Source: Pedobacter zeae
Lineage (GTDB): Bacteria; Bacteroidota; Bacteroidia; Sphingobacteriales; Sphingobacteriaceae
Direction of reading: 5' to 3'
Assembly (NCBI RefSeq): GCF_014196715.1
Contig: NZ_JACIEF010000002.1
Span: 310,001-374,000, forward strand
Length of the DNA stretch: 64,000 nucleotides
A program made the translations under genes and the position numbers. Positions 17,936 to 27,685 of the stretch are shown here, piece by piece. Each line of letters starts with the position of its first letter. Within the stretch, counting starts at the first letter, position 1. Under the pieces are notes generated by a model that did not search any database, had not been told where the DNA came from, and was given only the letters and a program-made list of their open reading frames with translations.

Positions 17936-19873
17936 ATGGAATTTAAATTAATTAACCTTTTGCCAGAAAACTGGCTTCATGCCCTTGGCGCTACCTTGTT
18001 CCATTCGTTATGGCTTGGCGTAATTTTAGCTTTGATGGCAGGTTTGGTCATGTTTACTACCCGTAAGGCAAGCGCCAGATGGAGATATAACCTGCTGACG
18101 GTATGCTTAGGTTTGTTTGTTGGGGCAATAGGTTTTACGTTTTATCAGGAACTTCAGCAACCGGCTTACGGTACATCTTTGCAGGCTGTTCATCAAACTG
18201 GAATTAACCTGCCTAAGGCTATTTCAGATAAACATGCTGTTATAAACGTACAGCACGATATGTACCTGGGGCTGAACAAAATCTTATCATTGTGGAATAC
18301 TTATGCCAATCAGATCGTATTGGTGTGGTTTCTGATCATTTGTGCAAAAAGTATCCAATTAATGGTAGGTTTAAATGGGGTATACCATCTTCGTCATCAT
18401 AAAACTTATGCTGCGGGCAAAAAGTGGGACGAAAAATTAAATGAGCTTGCACAAAAACTGGGTTTAACGCAAAAAGTTAAGGTGATGCAATCGGGCATTG
18501 CCCAGTCACCTATTGTAGTGGGCTATTTTAAGCCTTTAATCCTTATCCCTTTGGGCTTGCTCAATGGTTTATCGAATGCGGAGGTAGAAGCGATCCTCTC
18601 TCACGAACTGGCTCACATCAAACGGAAAGATTACCTGGTAAACTTGTTTCAAAGTTTTATTGAAATTGTATTCTTCTTTAACCCCGCGGTACTTTGGGTA
18701 TCGCAATTAATCAAAACAGAGCGCGAGCATTGCTGCGATGATTTGGCCATCGCCTGTGTAAACGATCGTAAAAACTATGTTCAGGCCCTTATTGTGTGCC
18801 AGGAATTTAAGCAGCGTGCACCTGCTTATGCGATGGCCATAACCGGGAAGAAAGGTAGCCTGCTGCACAGAGCAAGCAGGATGTTATTCAATACGCATTC
18901 AACTTTAAACAAAATGGAAAAAACAATATTAACCATCGCCCTGGTATCTGTTGTGGTTTGTGCTGCCGCTTTTAAAAGTGTGGGCAATACCAATACAGTC
19001 GCCACAAAAGAAATCAGTACATCAATTGTAGCCTTGCAGGATACGGCCAGGAAAAAAGCCGGACCCGCAGGAAAATCTGCAGATCAGATGGAAAGAGAGA
19101 TCAATGCAAAAATGGATCGCGAAATGAAAAAGCTGAATGAAAAGCAGCCGACTCAAGAAACGGAAGAGGATCTAAAAGCCACGCAGGAGAATGAAAAAGC
19201 CAGGCTCGCCGATGAAAAAGCACGACAGTACGATGAAATGCAGGCCCAGAAAGATGCCAGGCAAGCTGCCATTGATGCTAAGCAAGCCGAACTAGACCGT
19301 AAACAGGCAATTGCCGATGCAAAAATGGCCGAAAATGATTCGAAAAAAGCCATTGCTGATGCTAAACAAGCTGCTGAAGATGCAAAAGAATATGGTAAAT
19401 GGGCAAAGGAGTATAAAGCGCAGGGTTATGGAACAGTCCCAAGAATACCTCGTCCGCCAAAAGTGCCGAGAACTGCAATTGCTGCGATGCCTGCCATGCC
19501 CGCTGTACCTGCCACGCCGGCAGCTCCTGCAGTACCACCGACCGCAAGTTATGCTACTCCTCCTACGCCACCAACCCCACCTGCTTATCGCGAAAGGGGC
19601 AGCATCAGAACCGGTTCGCAGCGTATAGTTACCTCAAAAACAGTAACTAATGGAGATGGACATGATTATACCAACGAGATCAACCAGGAATTGATGAAAG
19701 ATGGCATTATCAGTAATACCAATAAACTATCGTATAAACTCAGTAAAGATGAGCTGATTGTAAACGGTGTGAAACAAAATGCCGAGGTTCAGCAAAAGTA
19801 TAAAAAGCGGTTTTTGAAAAACGATAGCCACTCGCTGATGTATAATTTCCTGATCGAAAACCACAAAAATTAA
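17936..19873 (+). CDS. BlaR1-type M56 sensor peptidase with coiled-coil and Pro-rich tail
   Basis: 645 aa. The N-terminal half has four membrane helices and the M56 zinc-protease site HELAH (about residues 222-226) with downstream EREHCCDDLAIA. A further membrane helix (TILTIALVSVVVCAAAF) leads to the periplasmic part, which is not a penicillin-binding domain: first a highly charged coiled coil (about residues 380-490, Ala/Lys/Glu/Asp heptads such as DAKQAELDRKQAIADAK), then a Pro/Ala-rich stretch (about 505-545), then a ~70-residue domain (LMKDGIISNTNKLSYKLS ... YNFLIENHKN). The tail could span the periplasm, as TonB does, though no TonB C-terminal domain is visible. It should cleave the BlaI repressor encoded just upstream in response to an envelope signal. 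Confidence 0.88.
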   Translation: MEFKLINLLPENWLHALGATLFHSLWLGVILALMAGLVMFTTRKASARWRYNLLTVCLGLFVGAIGFTFYQELQQPAYGTSLQAVHQTGINLPKAISDKHAVINVQHDMYLGLNKILSLWNTYANQIVLVWFLIICAKSIQLMVGLNGVYHLRHHKTYAAGKKWDEKLNELAQKLGLTQKVKVMQSGIAQSPIVVGYFKPLILIPLGLLNGLSNAEVEAILSHELAHIKRKDYLVNLFQSFIEIVFFFNPAVLWVSQLIKTEREHCCDDLAIACVNDRKNYVQALIVCQEFKQRAPAYAMAITGKKGSLLHRASRMLFNTHSTLNKMEKTILTIALVSVVVCAAAFKSVGNTNTVATKEISTSIVALQDTARKKAGPAGKSADQMEREINAKMDREMKKLNEKQPTQETEEDLKATQENEKARLADEKARQYDEMQAQKDARQAAIDAKQAELDRKQAIADAKMAENDSKKAIADAKQAAEDAKEYGKWAKEYKAQGYGTVPRIPRPPKVPRTAIAAMPAMPAVPATPAAPAVPPTASYATPPTPPTPPAYRERGSIRTGSQRIVTSKTVTNGDGHDYTNEINQELMKDGIISNTNKLSYKLSKDELIVNGVKQNAEVQQKYKKRFLKNDSHSLMYNFLIENHKN

Positions 19874-19904
19874 TCTTCCAAAGCGCAAATCCAATCCTAC
19901 CATC

Positions 19905-22352
19905 ATGAAATTTACACTCCTGGCTTTTTTAGCCCTATGGATGAATATTGCCCTTACTTTTGCTCAGGATCAACCATTTTCACCCAAAATTTATGGCCGG
20001 GTATTGGATGCTGAAGGAAAAAACATCGAATTTGCTACGGTAGCACTGCTTAAAGATACTGTTTTGTTAAAAACCAGTTTTACTGAGGCCGACGGACGCT
20101 TTAGTTTCGATCGGTTGGTTTACGGTAAATACCAGCTTAAAATATCGGTTGTGGGGGCGCCCATTTACCAATCAGATTTAATCGTAGTGGATGCGGCGCA
20201 CCCCAATATTGCTTTGGCTGATATTAAAATGGCTACCGGAGCCAATAACCTGAAAGAGGTAACGGTTGCAGGTCAAAAGGCTTTTGTTGAACGGAAGATC
20301 GACCGTACCGTGGTGAATGTTGATGCCCTGATTTCTAATGCCGGTACAACGGCTTTGGATGTGCTGAGTAAATCGCCTGGTGTTAATGTCGATCAGAATG
20401 GGGCGATTTCGCTTAAAGGGAAAAATGGAGTTGCTATTTTTATCGACGATAAGCCAACCTACCTATCGGGGGCCGACCTGGAAAATTACCTGCGTTCGTT
20501 GCCTTCTTCATCGCTCGATCAGATCGAATTGATGACCAATCCGCCTGCCAAATATGATGCTGCCGGAAATGGCGGGGTAATCAATATCAAAACCAGGAAA
20601 ACCAAAACCGCCGGTTTTAACGGAGGCATTAATCTGAGTTTAAATCAGGGCGAGCTAAGCCGATCTAACAATAGTTTAAACTTTAATTACCGCAAGGATA
20701 AGGTTAATGTTTTTGGAAATTTAAGTTATAACCTCAATAATAGTTTTACGGATCTCGACCTGAATCGGAAATACAAAAATGATGATGCCAGTGCCAAATC
20801 GTACTTTAATCAGAACTCCTATTTCCGCAGGCATGGCAATACGTTCAACCTGAAAACAGGGCTTGATTATTATGCTTCTGATCATACGACCTGGGGCGTG
20901 GTGCTAACAGGTATGAACCGCATTTCTAAACAGGTAAACAACAATACCAGTAATTTATCCAACGCATCGATGCAGCTCGATTCGGTCATCCGTGCCGAAA
21001 ATATCGATCAGATTAAATACCAGAATGCAGGGCTAAACTTAAATTACAGGCATAAGTTTAAACAGGCCGGCAGGGAACTTACGTTTGATGCAGACTACCT
21101 GCTGTACCGTAACCAAACCGACCAGACCTATTATAATTTCAGTTACCTGCCAAGCGGAACATTAAAATATCAGGATGTATTAACGGGTAACCTGCCTTCT
21201 GATATCGACATCTACACGGCAAAAATGGATTATTCGCACCCCTTGGCAAACGAATGGAAACTGGCTGCAGGTGTTAAAACGGCATATACCAAAACCGATA
21301 ATATTGCCGACTACTTTAATACCGCAAACGGAAACACAAGCGTAGATTATGAAAAAAGCAACCATTTTTTGTACAAAGAAAATATTAATGCTGCTTACCT
21401 GAACATGAGCAGGGAAGGAAAGCGATTTTCCTTACAAATAGGATTGAGGTATGAAAATACGGTATCAAACGGGCACCAGTTGGGCAATCTGATTAAACCA
21501 GACTCGAGCTTTAAAAGAACCTATAACAGTTTGTTTCCAACGGTTTATTTTTCTTACAAGCTGGATACTGCCGGGAGCAATCAGCTGGATTTAAATTACG
21601 GACGAAGGATCGACCGTCCGTATTACCAGGATCTGAACCCATTTTTCTCGCCATTGGATAAGTTTACCTATTATGTCGGAAACCCGTTTTTAAAGCCATC
21701 ATTTACACAAAGTTTGGAGCTTTCGCATACTTATAAAAATAAAATTACCACCACTTTAGGCTATAGCTGGGTGAGGGATGAAGTAAACGAAACGATAGAA
21801 ATTGTAGAGGGCACCTATTACAGCAGGCCGGCGAATGTGGGCAAAACAACGGTAGCCAATGTTTCGGTAAATGCAGAAATCGACCTTACGAAGTGGGTTA
21901 AACTGAATGCTTATGTGGAGTATGCCAGAATAGTTTCAAAGACAGATTTTTACACGGGTTTTCTGGTTACCCGCGGAAGTTATTTAAGGACAACCCCGAA
22001 TTTGCAGTTCAAAATCAGCCCGACATGGAATGCTGAGGTAAATATGCGTTACCAGAGTAAATTATCCAGCGTACAGTTTTTATTGGGCGAAGTACATGAA
22101 TTTGGCGCAGCGGTACAGAAAAAACTTTCAGCAAAAAGTACCTTGAAATTAACTGCAAACGATATTTTTAGAACCAGGGTTTTTAACGGGGTAATCAATA
22201 ACCTGGCAAATACGGAGGCAAATTGGGTAAACCGGCAGGATTCTAGATCGGTTGTGGTGAGTTATAGTTACCGTTTCGGTAAGGCTTTTTCTACACCGGC
22301 AAAACACGAATCATCCGGAGCCGATGCAGAAAAGAACCGGGTTAAGAATTAA
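19905..22352 (+). CDS. TonB-dependent receptor-like outer-membrane beta-barrel protein
   Basis: 815 aa. Signal peptide (LLAFLALWMNIALTFAQ); a carboxypeptidase-D regulatory-like beta-sandwich (~28-110: IYGRVLDAEGKNIEFATVALL); a plug domain (~120-215: VDALISNAGTTALDVLSKSPGVNVDQNG, NPPAKYDAAGNGGVINI); then a beta-barrel of the OMP_b-brl_3 type (alternating aromatic strands, YGRRIDRPYYQDLNPF) ending in YSYRFGKAF plus a hydrophilic tail. It starts 31 bases after the M56 gene, so it is probably in the same BlaI-controlled operon. This class is common in Bacteroidota next to BlaI/M56; ligands are usually unknown. Confidence 0.9.
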   Translation: MKFTLLAFLALWMNIALTFAQDQPFSPKIYGRVLDAEGKNIEFATVALLKDTVLLKTSFTEADGRFSFDRLVYGKYQLKISVVGAPIYQSDLIVVDAAHPNIALADIKMATGANNLKEVTVAGQKAFVERKIDRTVVNVDALISNAGTTALDVLSKSPGVNVDQNGAISLKGKNGVAIFIDDKPTYLSGADLENYLRSLPSSSLDQIELMTNPPAKYDAAGNGGVINIKTRKTKTAGFNGGINLSLNQGELSRSNNSLNFNYRKDKVNVFGNLSYNLNNSFTDLDLNRKYKNDDASAKSYFNQNSYFRRHGNTFNLKTGLDYYASDHTTWGVVLTGMNRISKQVNNNTSNLSNASMQLDSVIRAENIDQIKYQNAGLNLNYRHKFKQAGRELTFDADYLLYRNQTDQTYYNFSYLPSGTLKYQDVLTGNLPSDIDIYTAKMDYSHPLANEWKLAAGVKTAYTKTDNIADYFNTANGNTSVDYEKSNHFLYKENINAAYLNMSREGKRFSLQIGLRYENTVSNGHQLGNLIKPDSSFKRTYNSLFPTVYFSYKLDTAGSNQLDLNYGRRIDRPYYQDLNPFFSPLDKFTYYVGNPFLKPSFTQSLELSHTYKNKITTTLGYSWVRDEVNETIEIVEGTYYSRPANVGKTTVANVSVNAEIDLTKWVKLNAYVEYARIVSKTDFYTGFLVTRGSYLRTTPNLQFKISPTWNAEVNMRYQSKLSSVQFLLGEVHEFGAAVQKKLSAKSTLKLTANDIFRTRVFNGVINNLANTEANWVNRQDSRSVVVSYSYRFGKAFSTPAKHESSGADAEKNRVKN

Positions 22353-22430
22353 TGGATTAATTTTGATTTCGAAGCATACCGAGGTAGTCAAAACACAAAG
22401 AAATCAAGGTTCTAAGTCTAAAAAGCGACA

Positions 22431-22862
22431 CTATAAATTAAATTTCTCACGCTGTTCGTCAGTAATCGTTATCGATTGGCTTACTTTTAGCATAATATCA
22501 ATATAGGTCACTTCTGTTACTGAACCTTTGTATCGGTGCGGTTCTCTAAAAAGTAAATCCTTTAAATACTGTTTTGAAAAAGCTACAATAGATCCGCAAT
22601 CGATATGACTAAGGTGATCAAGGAATTGATAATCATTAGGGTGAATGACTACGTGGTTATTCCCAGGTGAGGGATTGGAATTAATACAAACAGCCGAAAA
22701 TTCATCATCTTTGATTGATGATGTAAGCAGTATAATAAACTTCTCATGGTTAATATGAAATTCAGGAATTTCCAGAATGATTATAGAATCGGCTTTAACC
22801 AGCTCTTCGGCATGTTTTCTCCTGTATTCTTCAGAAAAGAGTTCAATCAGTTTGTTGGACAT
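22431..22862 (-). CDS. Candidate toxin of a PanAT module (PemK-like pattern)
   Basis: 143 aa. No confident family, but the central pattern (EKFIILLTSSIKDDEFSAVCIN, VVIHPNDYQFLDHLSHIDCGS, then a Ser-Lys-containing helix) resembles PemK/MazF-like endoribonuclease toxins, whose strands read 'hfvVlis... vlLvsiss... cvl..gdHpFi.h.SyVdY'. The start lies inside the 3' end of the Panacea gene (16-base overlap), the usual antitoxin-first arrangement with coupling. The AT-rich composition differs from the flanking genes. PemK-like assignment is inference from motif shape; association with a Panacea antitoxin is direct. Confidence 0.62.
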   Translation of the reverse strand: MSNKLIELFSEEYRRKHAEELVKADSIIILEIPEFHINHEKFIILLTSSIKDDEFSAVCINSNPSPGNNHVVIHPNDYQFLDHLSHIDCGSIVAFSKQYLKDLLFREPHRYKGSVTEVTYIDIMLKVSQSITITDEQREKFNL

Positions 22863-23377
22863 TTTGAGAAATTAACGGCCTGGTAGTACTCTTTTATATA
22901 TCCAAGTAAACTCGGTTCTGCTCCTTCCTGTATTGCAATATCTTCAATTGAAAGCCACTGAATTCCATTGTCAAATGCCTTATGATAAGCTTCATCATGT
23001 GATTTTTGCTTTAATTCTCCAAAGGTTAAAGCCTTGTTTTCCTTGATTGATTCATCTAGGCATAATATGTCACTTTTTGAAAGCTTTTTCAGATTTGGCT
23101 CTTCATTAGGGATAACCTTTTTATTATCTACCTGAATAAAGGAAGATCCATAATCCATTAAATCATAGCTGCCTGATGGTACGGGACCAAATTTCAATGC
23201 AGCAAATCGGTCATTTGTAATCAGTCTGCCAAATTGAATGAGATGCTTCTTTTCTGCAAAGTAAAGAACTTTTAGTGCTGCATACTTATCCGACATACCT
23301 TGGCCATCAGCTATTTCTTTAGAAATATATAAAAGTGCTGCAATAGCTTTGTCTTTATCGAATTGATATGAAATCAT
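22847..23377 (-). CDS. Panacea (DUF4065/SocA-like) domain protein, candidate antitoxin
   Basis: 176 aa. The Panacea fold signature is clear: SDKYAALKVLYFAEKKHLIQFGRLITNDRFAALKFGPVPSGSYDLMDY, that is the 'lqKLlYfae..hl..yGr.i..D.f.A..yGPV' pattern. Family knowledge: this domain occurs in antitoxins (PanA) that neutralise many unrelated toxins, in SocA, and in phage proteins. A second gene of unrelated sequence overlaps its 3' end, matching two-gene PanAT loci. Preceded by a good promoter (TTG-N20-TATTTTTG). The pair stands alone between a TonB receptor and a gluconate permease and is AT-rich, suggesting horizontal acquisition. Confidence 0.82.
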   Translation of the reverse strand: MISYQFDKDKAIAALLYISKEIADGQGMSDKYAALKVLYFAEKKHLIQFGRLITNDRFAALKFGPVPSGSYDLMDYGSSFIQVDNKKVIPNEEPNLKKLSKSDILCLDESIKENKALTFGELKQKSHDEAYHKAFDNGIQWLSIEDIAIQEGAEPSLLGYIKEYYQAVNFSKCPTN

Positions 23378-23402
23378 AAATTATCTTGATAAATTGATTA
23401 TA

Positions 23403-23437
23403 CAAAAATAAACAAATTATATTGTGAAAACAACAAA
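23403..23437 (-). promoter_or_regulatory. Bacteroidota-type promoter of the PanAT-like pair
   Basis: On the minus strand a perfect TAnnTTTG element (TATTTTTG, 23410 to 23403) lies 20 bases after a TTG at 23433-23431, with a TTTG at 23437-23434 just before. The start codon at 23377 is 26 bases downstream, giving a leader of about 20 nt. Confidence 0.55.
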
Positions 23438-23499
23438 AAGCTAATTTTTTTAGCAATTGAATATTTCTTAAGGTGTTAATAATGTTTATATTATTTTCT

Positions 23500-24789
23500 T
23501 TATACAAACTGATTTAATACAAGTAACCCAATAAGCCCCAAAACCGAAACCAAACTTTCCATGATGGTCCAGGTGCTAAAAGTTTCTTTCAGGCTGAGGT
23601 TAAAATATTCTTTGAACATCCAAAAACCGGTATCGTTTACGTGAGAAAACATTAAACTTCCGGCACCTACCGATAAAACCATCAGCTCCGGAGAAACACC
23701 GGAACCAATTAAGGGCAATACCATACCCGATGCAGTCAGGGCGGCAACCGTTGCCGAGCCAAGGGTTACCCGGAGCGATGCTGTAATTAACCAGGCCAGC
23801 AGCAGTGGCGATAAATTTAAATCTCCGGTGAGCTGTTTTACGGTTTCACCCATACCGCTGTCGATCAAAATCTGTTTAAATGCCCCACCGGCGGCAATAA
23901 TTAAAATAATCATAGCAATGCTTTTCACCCCTTCGGCGCATGATTCCATGGCTTTTGAAATACCGGTTTTTTGAACAGCCAAAGCAATAATAACCGAAAT
24001 TAATAAGGCTACCGTAGGATCGGCTAAAAATATAAACAACGGTTTTCCTATATAATCCATTCTGAAACTGCTTCCTATGGTTCCGGCGATGATTAAGAAT
24101 ACGGGTAACAGGGCGGTAATAAAACTCCTTGAAGCAGAAGGAAGATTTTCTTCTTCGCTGATGCTGAAGTCCTGAACTGTTGCCGATTGATCCCGTTTGA
24201 GAATAAGCCGTGGGAAATAGATTCCGGCAATAAGTGCAATAGGTATGCTTAGCACTAAACCGTAAATCAGTGTTTTGCCAATATCGGCATGGAAAATTCC
24301 GGCTAAAGCAACAGGACCAGGGTGGGGGGGTAAAAAACCATGTGTTACCGAAAGGGCTGTAGCCATTGGGATGCCAATATATAATTTCGATAGTCCGGTG
24401 GTAGCTGAAATGGCAAAAACCAAGGGGATTAACACCACGAAACCAGCATTGTAAAATAAAGGAATTCCTACCGATAAACCGGTTAACAGCACGGCCCATT
24501 GAATATTCTTTTTACCAAAGGCCCTGATCAAAATAAAAACGATCTTTTTAGCCGAACCGCTGTCTTCAATCATTTTACCCATCATCGCGCCAAGTGCCAA
24601 AACCATCACCATGCTGCCGAGGGTACTGCCAATTCCATTACTGATGGAGGCCATTACCCTGCTAACAGGCATTCCCAGTAAAAGCCCCGTAATGATCGCT
24701 ACAGCAATCAGGGCGATCATTGGGTTAATCTTTTTCAAGATCAGCACAAAAAGCAAAAGAATACCGAAAAGCAGGATAAGTAATGACAT
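23500..24789 (-). CDS. Gluconate:H+ symporter (GntP family)
   Basis: 429 aa with about 12-14 membrane segments. GntP features: an N-terminal LLFGILLLFVLILKKINPMIALI, the loop GIPMATALSVTHGFLPPHPGPVALAGIF (characteristic THxFLPPHPGP), and the late GSATVAALTASGMVLP motif. The family imports gluconate or related sugar acids with protons. No gluconate kinase or regulator lies next to it, so the physiological substrate is not supported by context. Full length. Confidence 0.9.
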   Translation of the reverse strand: MSLLILLFGILLLFVLILKKINPMIALIAVAIITGLLLGMPVSRVMASISNGIGSTLGSMVMVLALGAMMGKMIEDSGSAKKIVFILIRAFGKKNIQWAVLLTGLSVGIPLFYNAGFVVLIPLVFAISATTGLSKLYIGIPMATALSVTHGFLPPHPGPVALAGIFHADIGKTLIYGLVLSIPIALIAGIYFPRLILKRDQSATVQDFSISEEENLPSASRSFITALLPVFLIIAGTIGSSFRMDYIGKPLFIFLADPTVALLISVIIALAVQKTGISKAMESCAEGVKSIAMIILIIAAGGAFKQILIDSGMGETVKQLTGDLNLSPLLLAWLITASLRVTLGSATVAALTASGMVLPLIGSGVSPELMVLSVGAGSLMFSHVNDTGFWMFKEYFNLSLKETFSTWTIMESLVSVLGLIGLLVLNQFV

Positions 24790-24829
24790 TTGGTTAAGAT
24801 TAGGATAAGCTGATAAAGTTTATGGCGTT

Positions 24830-25018
24830 TTACTTTTTAACAGTGATGGTTCTTCCGGTAACAAGGTTAAATTCATAAGTCCGGTACAAGCCGTCATCTT
24901 TTACTTCAATGCTTTCTACCAGGCCCGTCTTGCTGAAAGTATCGGTAACCATGCTGCCAACCTTTACCTCCTGAAGCACTTCGGTTGGGGTATCGTTATT
25001 TAATCTGATCATAAGCAT
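24830..25018 (-). CDS. Small hypothetical protein, 62 aa
   Basis: Two in-frame ATGs (25018 and 25012) are close together. The product is a small beta-rich protein (EVKVGSMVTDTFSKTGLVESIEVKDDGLYRTYEFNL) that could be a KOW/SH3-like barrel with lysine-rich end. No signal or membrane segment. It is followed on the same strand by the gluconate permease 40 bases on. Family unknown. Confidence 0.55.
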   Translation of the reverse strand: MLMIRLNNDTPTEVLQEVKVGSMVTDTFSKTGLVESIEVKDDGLYRTYEFNLVTGRTITVKK

Positions 25019-25150
25019 AAAAGTATCAAAAATCCGGGTTATTCAATATACTTGTATTTAGCCAGCGGATGCAGGGAAGACACAGAAAAGTTTTATGCCA
25101 TTTGCTTCGTGCCTTTCTCTATGTGTTCTGTGGTAAAACCAGCCTCACAG

Positions 25151-27685
25151 TTACCCTTCGTTTCTTAAAATCTTTAAAGGCGGCTGTTTAAGAATGCCCC
25201 GCGTACTTAACACACCTGTAATGACCACCAGTAACACAATCGAACCAAATACGAACAGCGTTGGCCAAACAGGGGGTATAAATGCTGCATTGAAACTGAA
25301 TTTGGCCAATGCCCAACTTGCGCCAAGGGCCAGGATTAACCCGGCACCAGCTGCAAAGGCACCTAAAAAGAAGTATTCAATGGCATTGATCCGGATGATT
25401 TGCTTACTGCTGGCGCCCATGGTGCGGAGTAAAATACTTTCTTTTATCCGCTGGTTTTTACTGGTTAACACTGAAGAAATCAGCACAATCCAGCCGGTTA
25501 CCATACTGAATCCGGCCATAAACTGAATCACAAAACCGATTTTACCCAAAAGTTCGTCAAGCAGTTTTAGGATCAGGTCTAAATCAATAACTGAAACGTT
25601 AGGGAATTGCCTCACTACTTCCCCCTGGAAACGTGCTGAAACCTCGCTTGAAGGTACCCTGGTCATCAGCACGTGAAACTGTGGTGCCTCTTCTAAAACC
25701 CCCGCCGGAAAAACAACCCTGAAATTGGTTTGCATCCTGCTCCAGTTTACTTCCCTTAAGCTACCTACCACGGTTGGAATCATCATGCCCTGCACATTGA
25801 AAAGTATTTTATCGTTTAAGCCTACCTTAATTTGTTGTGCATAACGCTGATCCAGGGAAATGTAAACCGTTTCGTTTGGTTTTATTTTTCCCGTCCATTT
25901 GCCCGATGTAATTTTCTCTGCTGCGGTTAAAGTATCCTGGTAAGTAGCCCTGATCTCGTTGCGGTACGCTCTCCTGTTATTGGTATCTGCACTGGCTTTC
26001 TTTCCGTTAATTTCTTCAATGCGCATGGTAATTACAGGCACCTGGTTCATTAATGGCAATTTGAAAGCCTTGGTTAAACTGTCGAGCCCTTTCTGTTGTG
26101 CATTCTGGATATCGAACATCACCATATTGGGTTGGTTGGTGCCAGATGAAAGGGTAACGCGACTCATTAATATCCCCTGAATAAAAAATAAGGTGCAGAT
26201 AAATACAGTTGATAAACCTATAGAAACGGTAAGCATTAAGGTTTGATTGTTCGGACGGTAGAGGTTCGCAAATCCCTGCCGCCATAAATAACCGGATGAA
26301 CTGGGTAAGAGTTTTCTAACCAGAAACATCAATAGTTTAGACAGTCTCATCAACAGTATCAAAGCGAGGGCAAAGCTGGTGGTAAAAATCAGGGTTTGTA
26401 GCCATGTTTTCATCTGCAGGTGCGTAAAAACCATAATAAATACAGCTATAAGCAGGTACACCAAAGCGGTTAGCGGATCTCTTTTTCCACCTGATTTTTC
26501 GAAAGATATCCGGATGGCATTTAATGGCGAAACCCTTCTAACAGACAGAAGTGAAGGAAGGGCAAAGAGGATCGAGATGACCAGGCCCAATAAAATACCC
26601 TGGCCAACTGCCAGCCACGAAACCTGCATGGTAATTTCGACCGGTAGAAAATCTTTTAACACCAGCGGAAGCAAAAATTGGATGCCTGTGCCTAAAACTG
26701 CGCCTAGAACAGCAGCAATTAAGCCAATGAAAAAAACCTGGATGAGGTAAATTAAAAAGGCATGATGTGAGGTTAATCCTAAACACCTCAGTGTAGCAAT
26801 TGCACTTAATTTTTCCCTGATGTAGACGTGGATAGCGCTACCAACTCCAATACAGCCCAGCAACAAAGCGATAAAACCGGATAAGGCCAGAAAACGGTTT
26901 ACATCTTTGAAGGATCTGCCGGTCTGTTCTTTTCTCGATTCAACGGTATCGGCATCAAAGCCTTCTTTTTCTAATTTGCTGTCCTGCTTTTTTACCCATT
27001 CATCTATTTTAGACGGATCGTTATATTTGAAATAAAATTTATTGTTGATCCGGCTTCCGGTTTTAATCAGGTTGGTTTTATCAAGGTATTGCAGCGGAAT
27101 GTAAACCGTAGGGGCAATGCTGGCAGATATTCCCGTTTGCCCGGGTGCTTTTGTTAAAGTGCCGAGGATCTTAAAATTAAGGTCGCCAACCTTTACCGAA
27201 TCGCCAATATCTGCATTAAACTGCAACATGAGGGTTTTGTCTACCAAAGCATTTCTACCTGATTGGAAGCTTTTTGCTGCCGTTGCCGGGATGGTTTCGA
27301 TTGTGCCATAGTAAGGATATTTTCCCTGCAGTGCTTTCATTTGAACCAAGTGACTGCCTCCGCCTTTCTGGAAATAGATCATCGAAGCAAAGGTTTTCTC
27401 CTGAGATCGTTCGTCGCCCAGTGTATCGAGCATTTTTTGCATGGCTTTGCTTACACCTTTCCGGCTATCCAAAACCAGGTCGGCGCCTGTAAGTTCTTTT
27501 GCCTGTGCATCAATATCCCTTTGCAGGTTATCTTTAAACGAATAAACAGCAACAAGGGCGGCGATACCCAAAACAATAGCAGAAATAAAGAGCAATAAAC
27601 GTGCACGGTTTTTCCTGCTATCGCGCCAGGCCATTTTAAACAGCCACGAAAACTTGATGGATTGTTTTTGGAGGTTATCAGGCAT
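25151..27685 (-). CDS. ybbP: FtsX-type ABC permease (YbbP-like)
   Basis: 844 aa from ATG 27685; a longer frame from 27760 lies entirely within the ATPase gene. It has an early helix (LLLFISAIVLGIAALVAVYSFKDNLQRDID), a large periplasmic MacB-like domain (~60-260), and then FtsX-family helices, including one repeated set near the C-terminus (IVLISSVLTSKNQRIKESILLRTMGASSKQIIRI), as in E. coli YbbP. The start overlaps the ATPase stop by 8 bases. Family knowledge: YbbAP-type systems are thought to extract hydrophobic or lipid-linked material from the membrane. The pairing with a divergent tesA is the same layout as in E. coli. Confidence 0.85.
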   Translation of the reverse strand: MPDNLQKQSIKFSWLFKMAWRDSRKNRARLLLFISAIVLGIAALVAVYSFKDNLQRDIDAQAKELTGADLVLDSRKGVSKAMQKMLDTLGDERSQEKTFASMIYFQKGGGSHLVQMKALQGKYPYYGTIETIPATAAKSFQSGRNALVDKTLMLQFNADIGDSVKVGDLNFKILGTLTKAPGQTGISASIAPTVYIPLQYLDKTNLIKTGSRINNKFYFKYNDPSKIDEWVKKQDSKLEKEGFDADTVESRKEQTGRSFKDVNRFLALSGFIALLLGCIGVGSAIHVYIREKLSAIATLRCLGLTSHHAFLIYLIQVFFIGLIAAVLGAVLGTGIQFLLPLVLKDFLPVEITMQVSWLAVGQGILLGLVISILFALPSLLSVRRVSPLNAIRISFEKSGGKRDPLTALVYLLIAVFIMVFTHLQMKTWLQTLIFTTSFALALILLMRLSKLLMFLVRKLLPSSSGYLWRQGFANLYRPNNQTLMLTVSIGLSTVFICTLFFIQGILMSRVTLSSGTNQPNMVMFDIQNAQQKGLDSLTKAFKLPLMNQVPVITMRIEEINGKKASADTNNRRAYRNEIRATYQDTLTAAEKITSGKWTGKIKPNETVYISLDQRYAQQIKVGLNDKILFNVQGMMIPTVVGSLREVNWSRMQTNFRVVFPAGVLEEAPQFHVLMTRVPSSEVSARFQGEVVRQFPNVSVIDLDLILKLLDELLGKIGFVIQFMAGFSMVTGWIVLISSVLTSKNQRIKESILLRTMGASSKQIIRINAIEYFFLGAFAAGAGLILALGASWALAKFSFNAAFIPPVWPTLFVFGSIVLLVVITGVLSTRGILKQPPLKILRNEG

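Noticed and set aside
23876..24499. 207-codon alternative-frame ORF inside the gluconate permease gene
   Set aside because: The permease frame has all family motifs; this product is Arg/Cys/His-rich and not protein-like.
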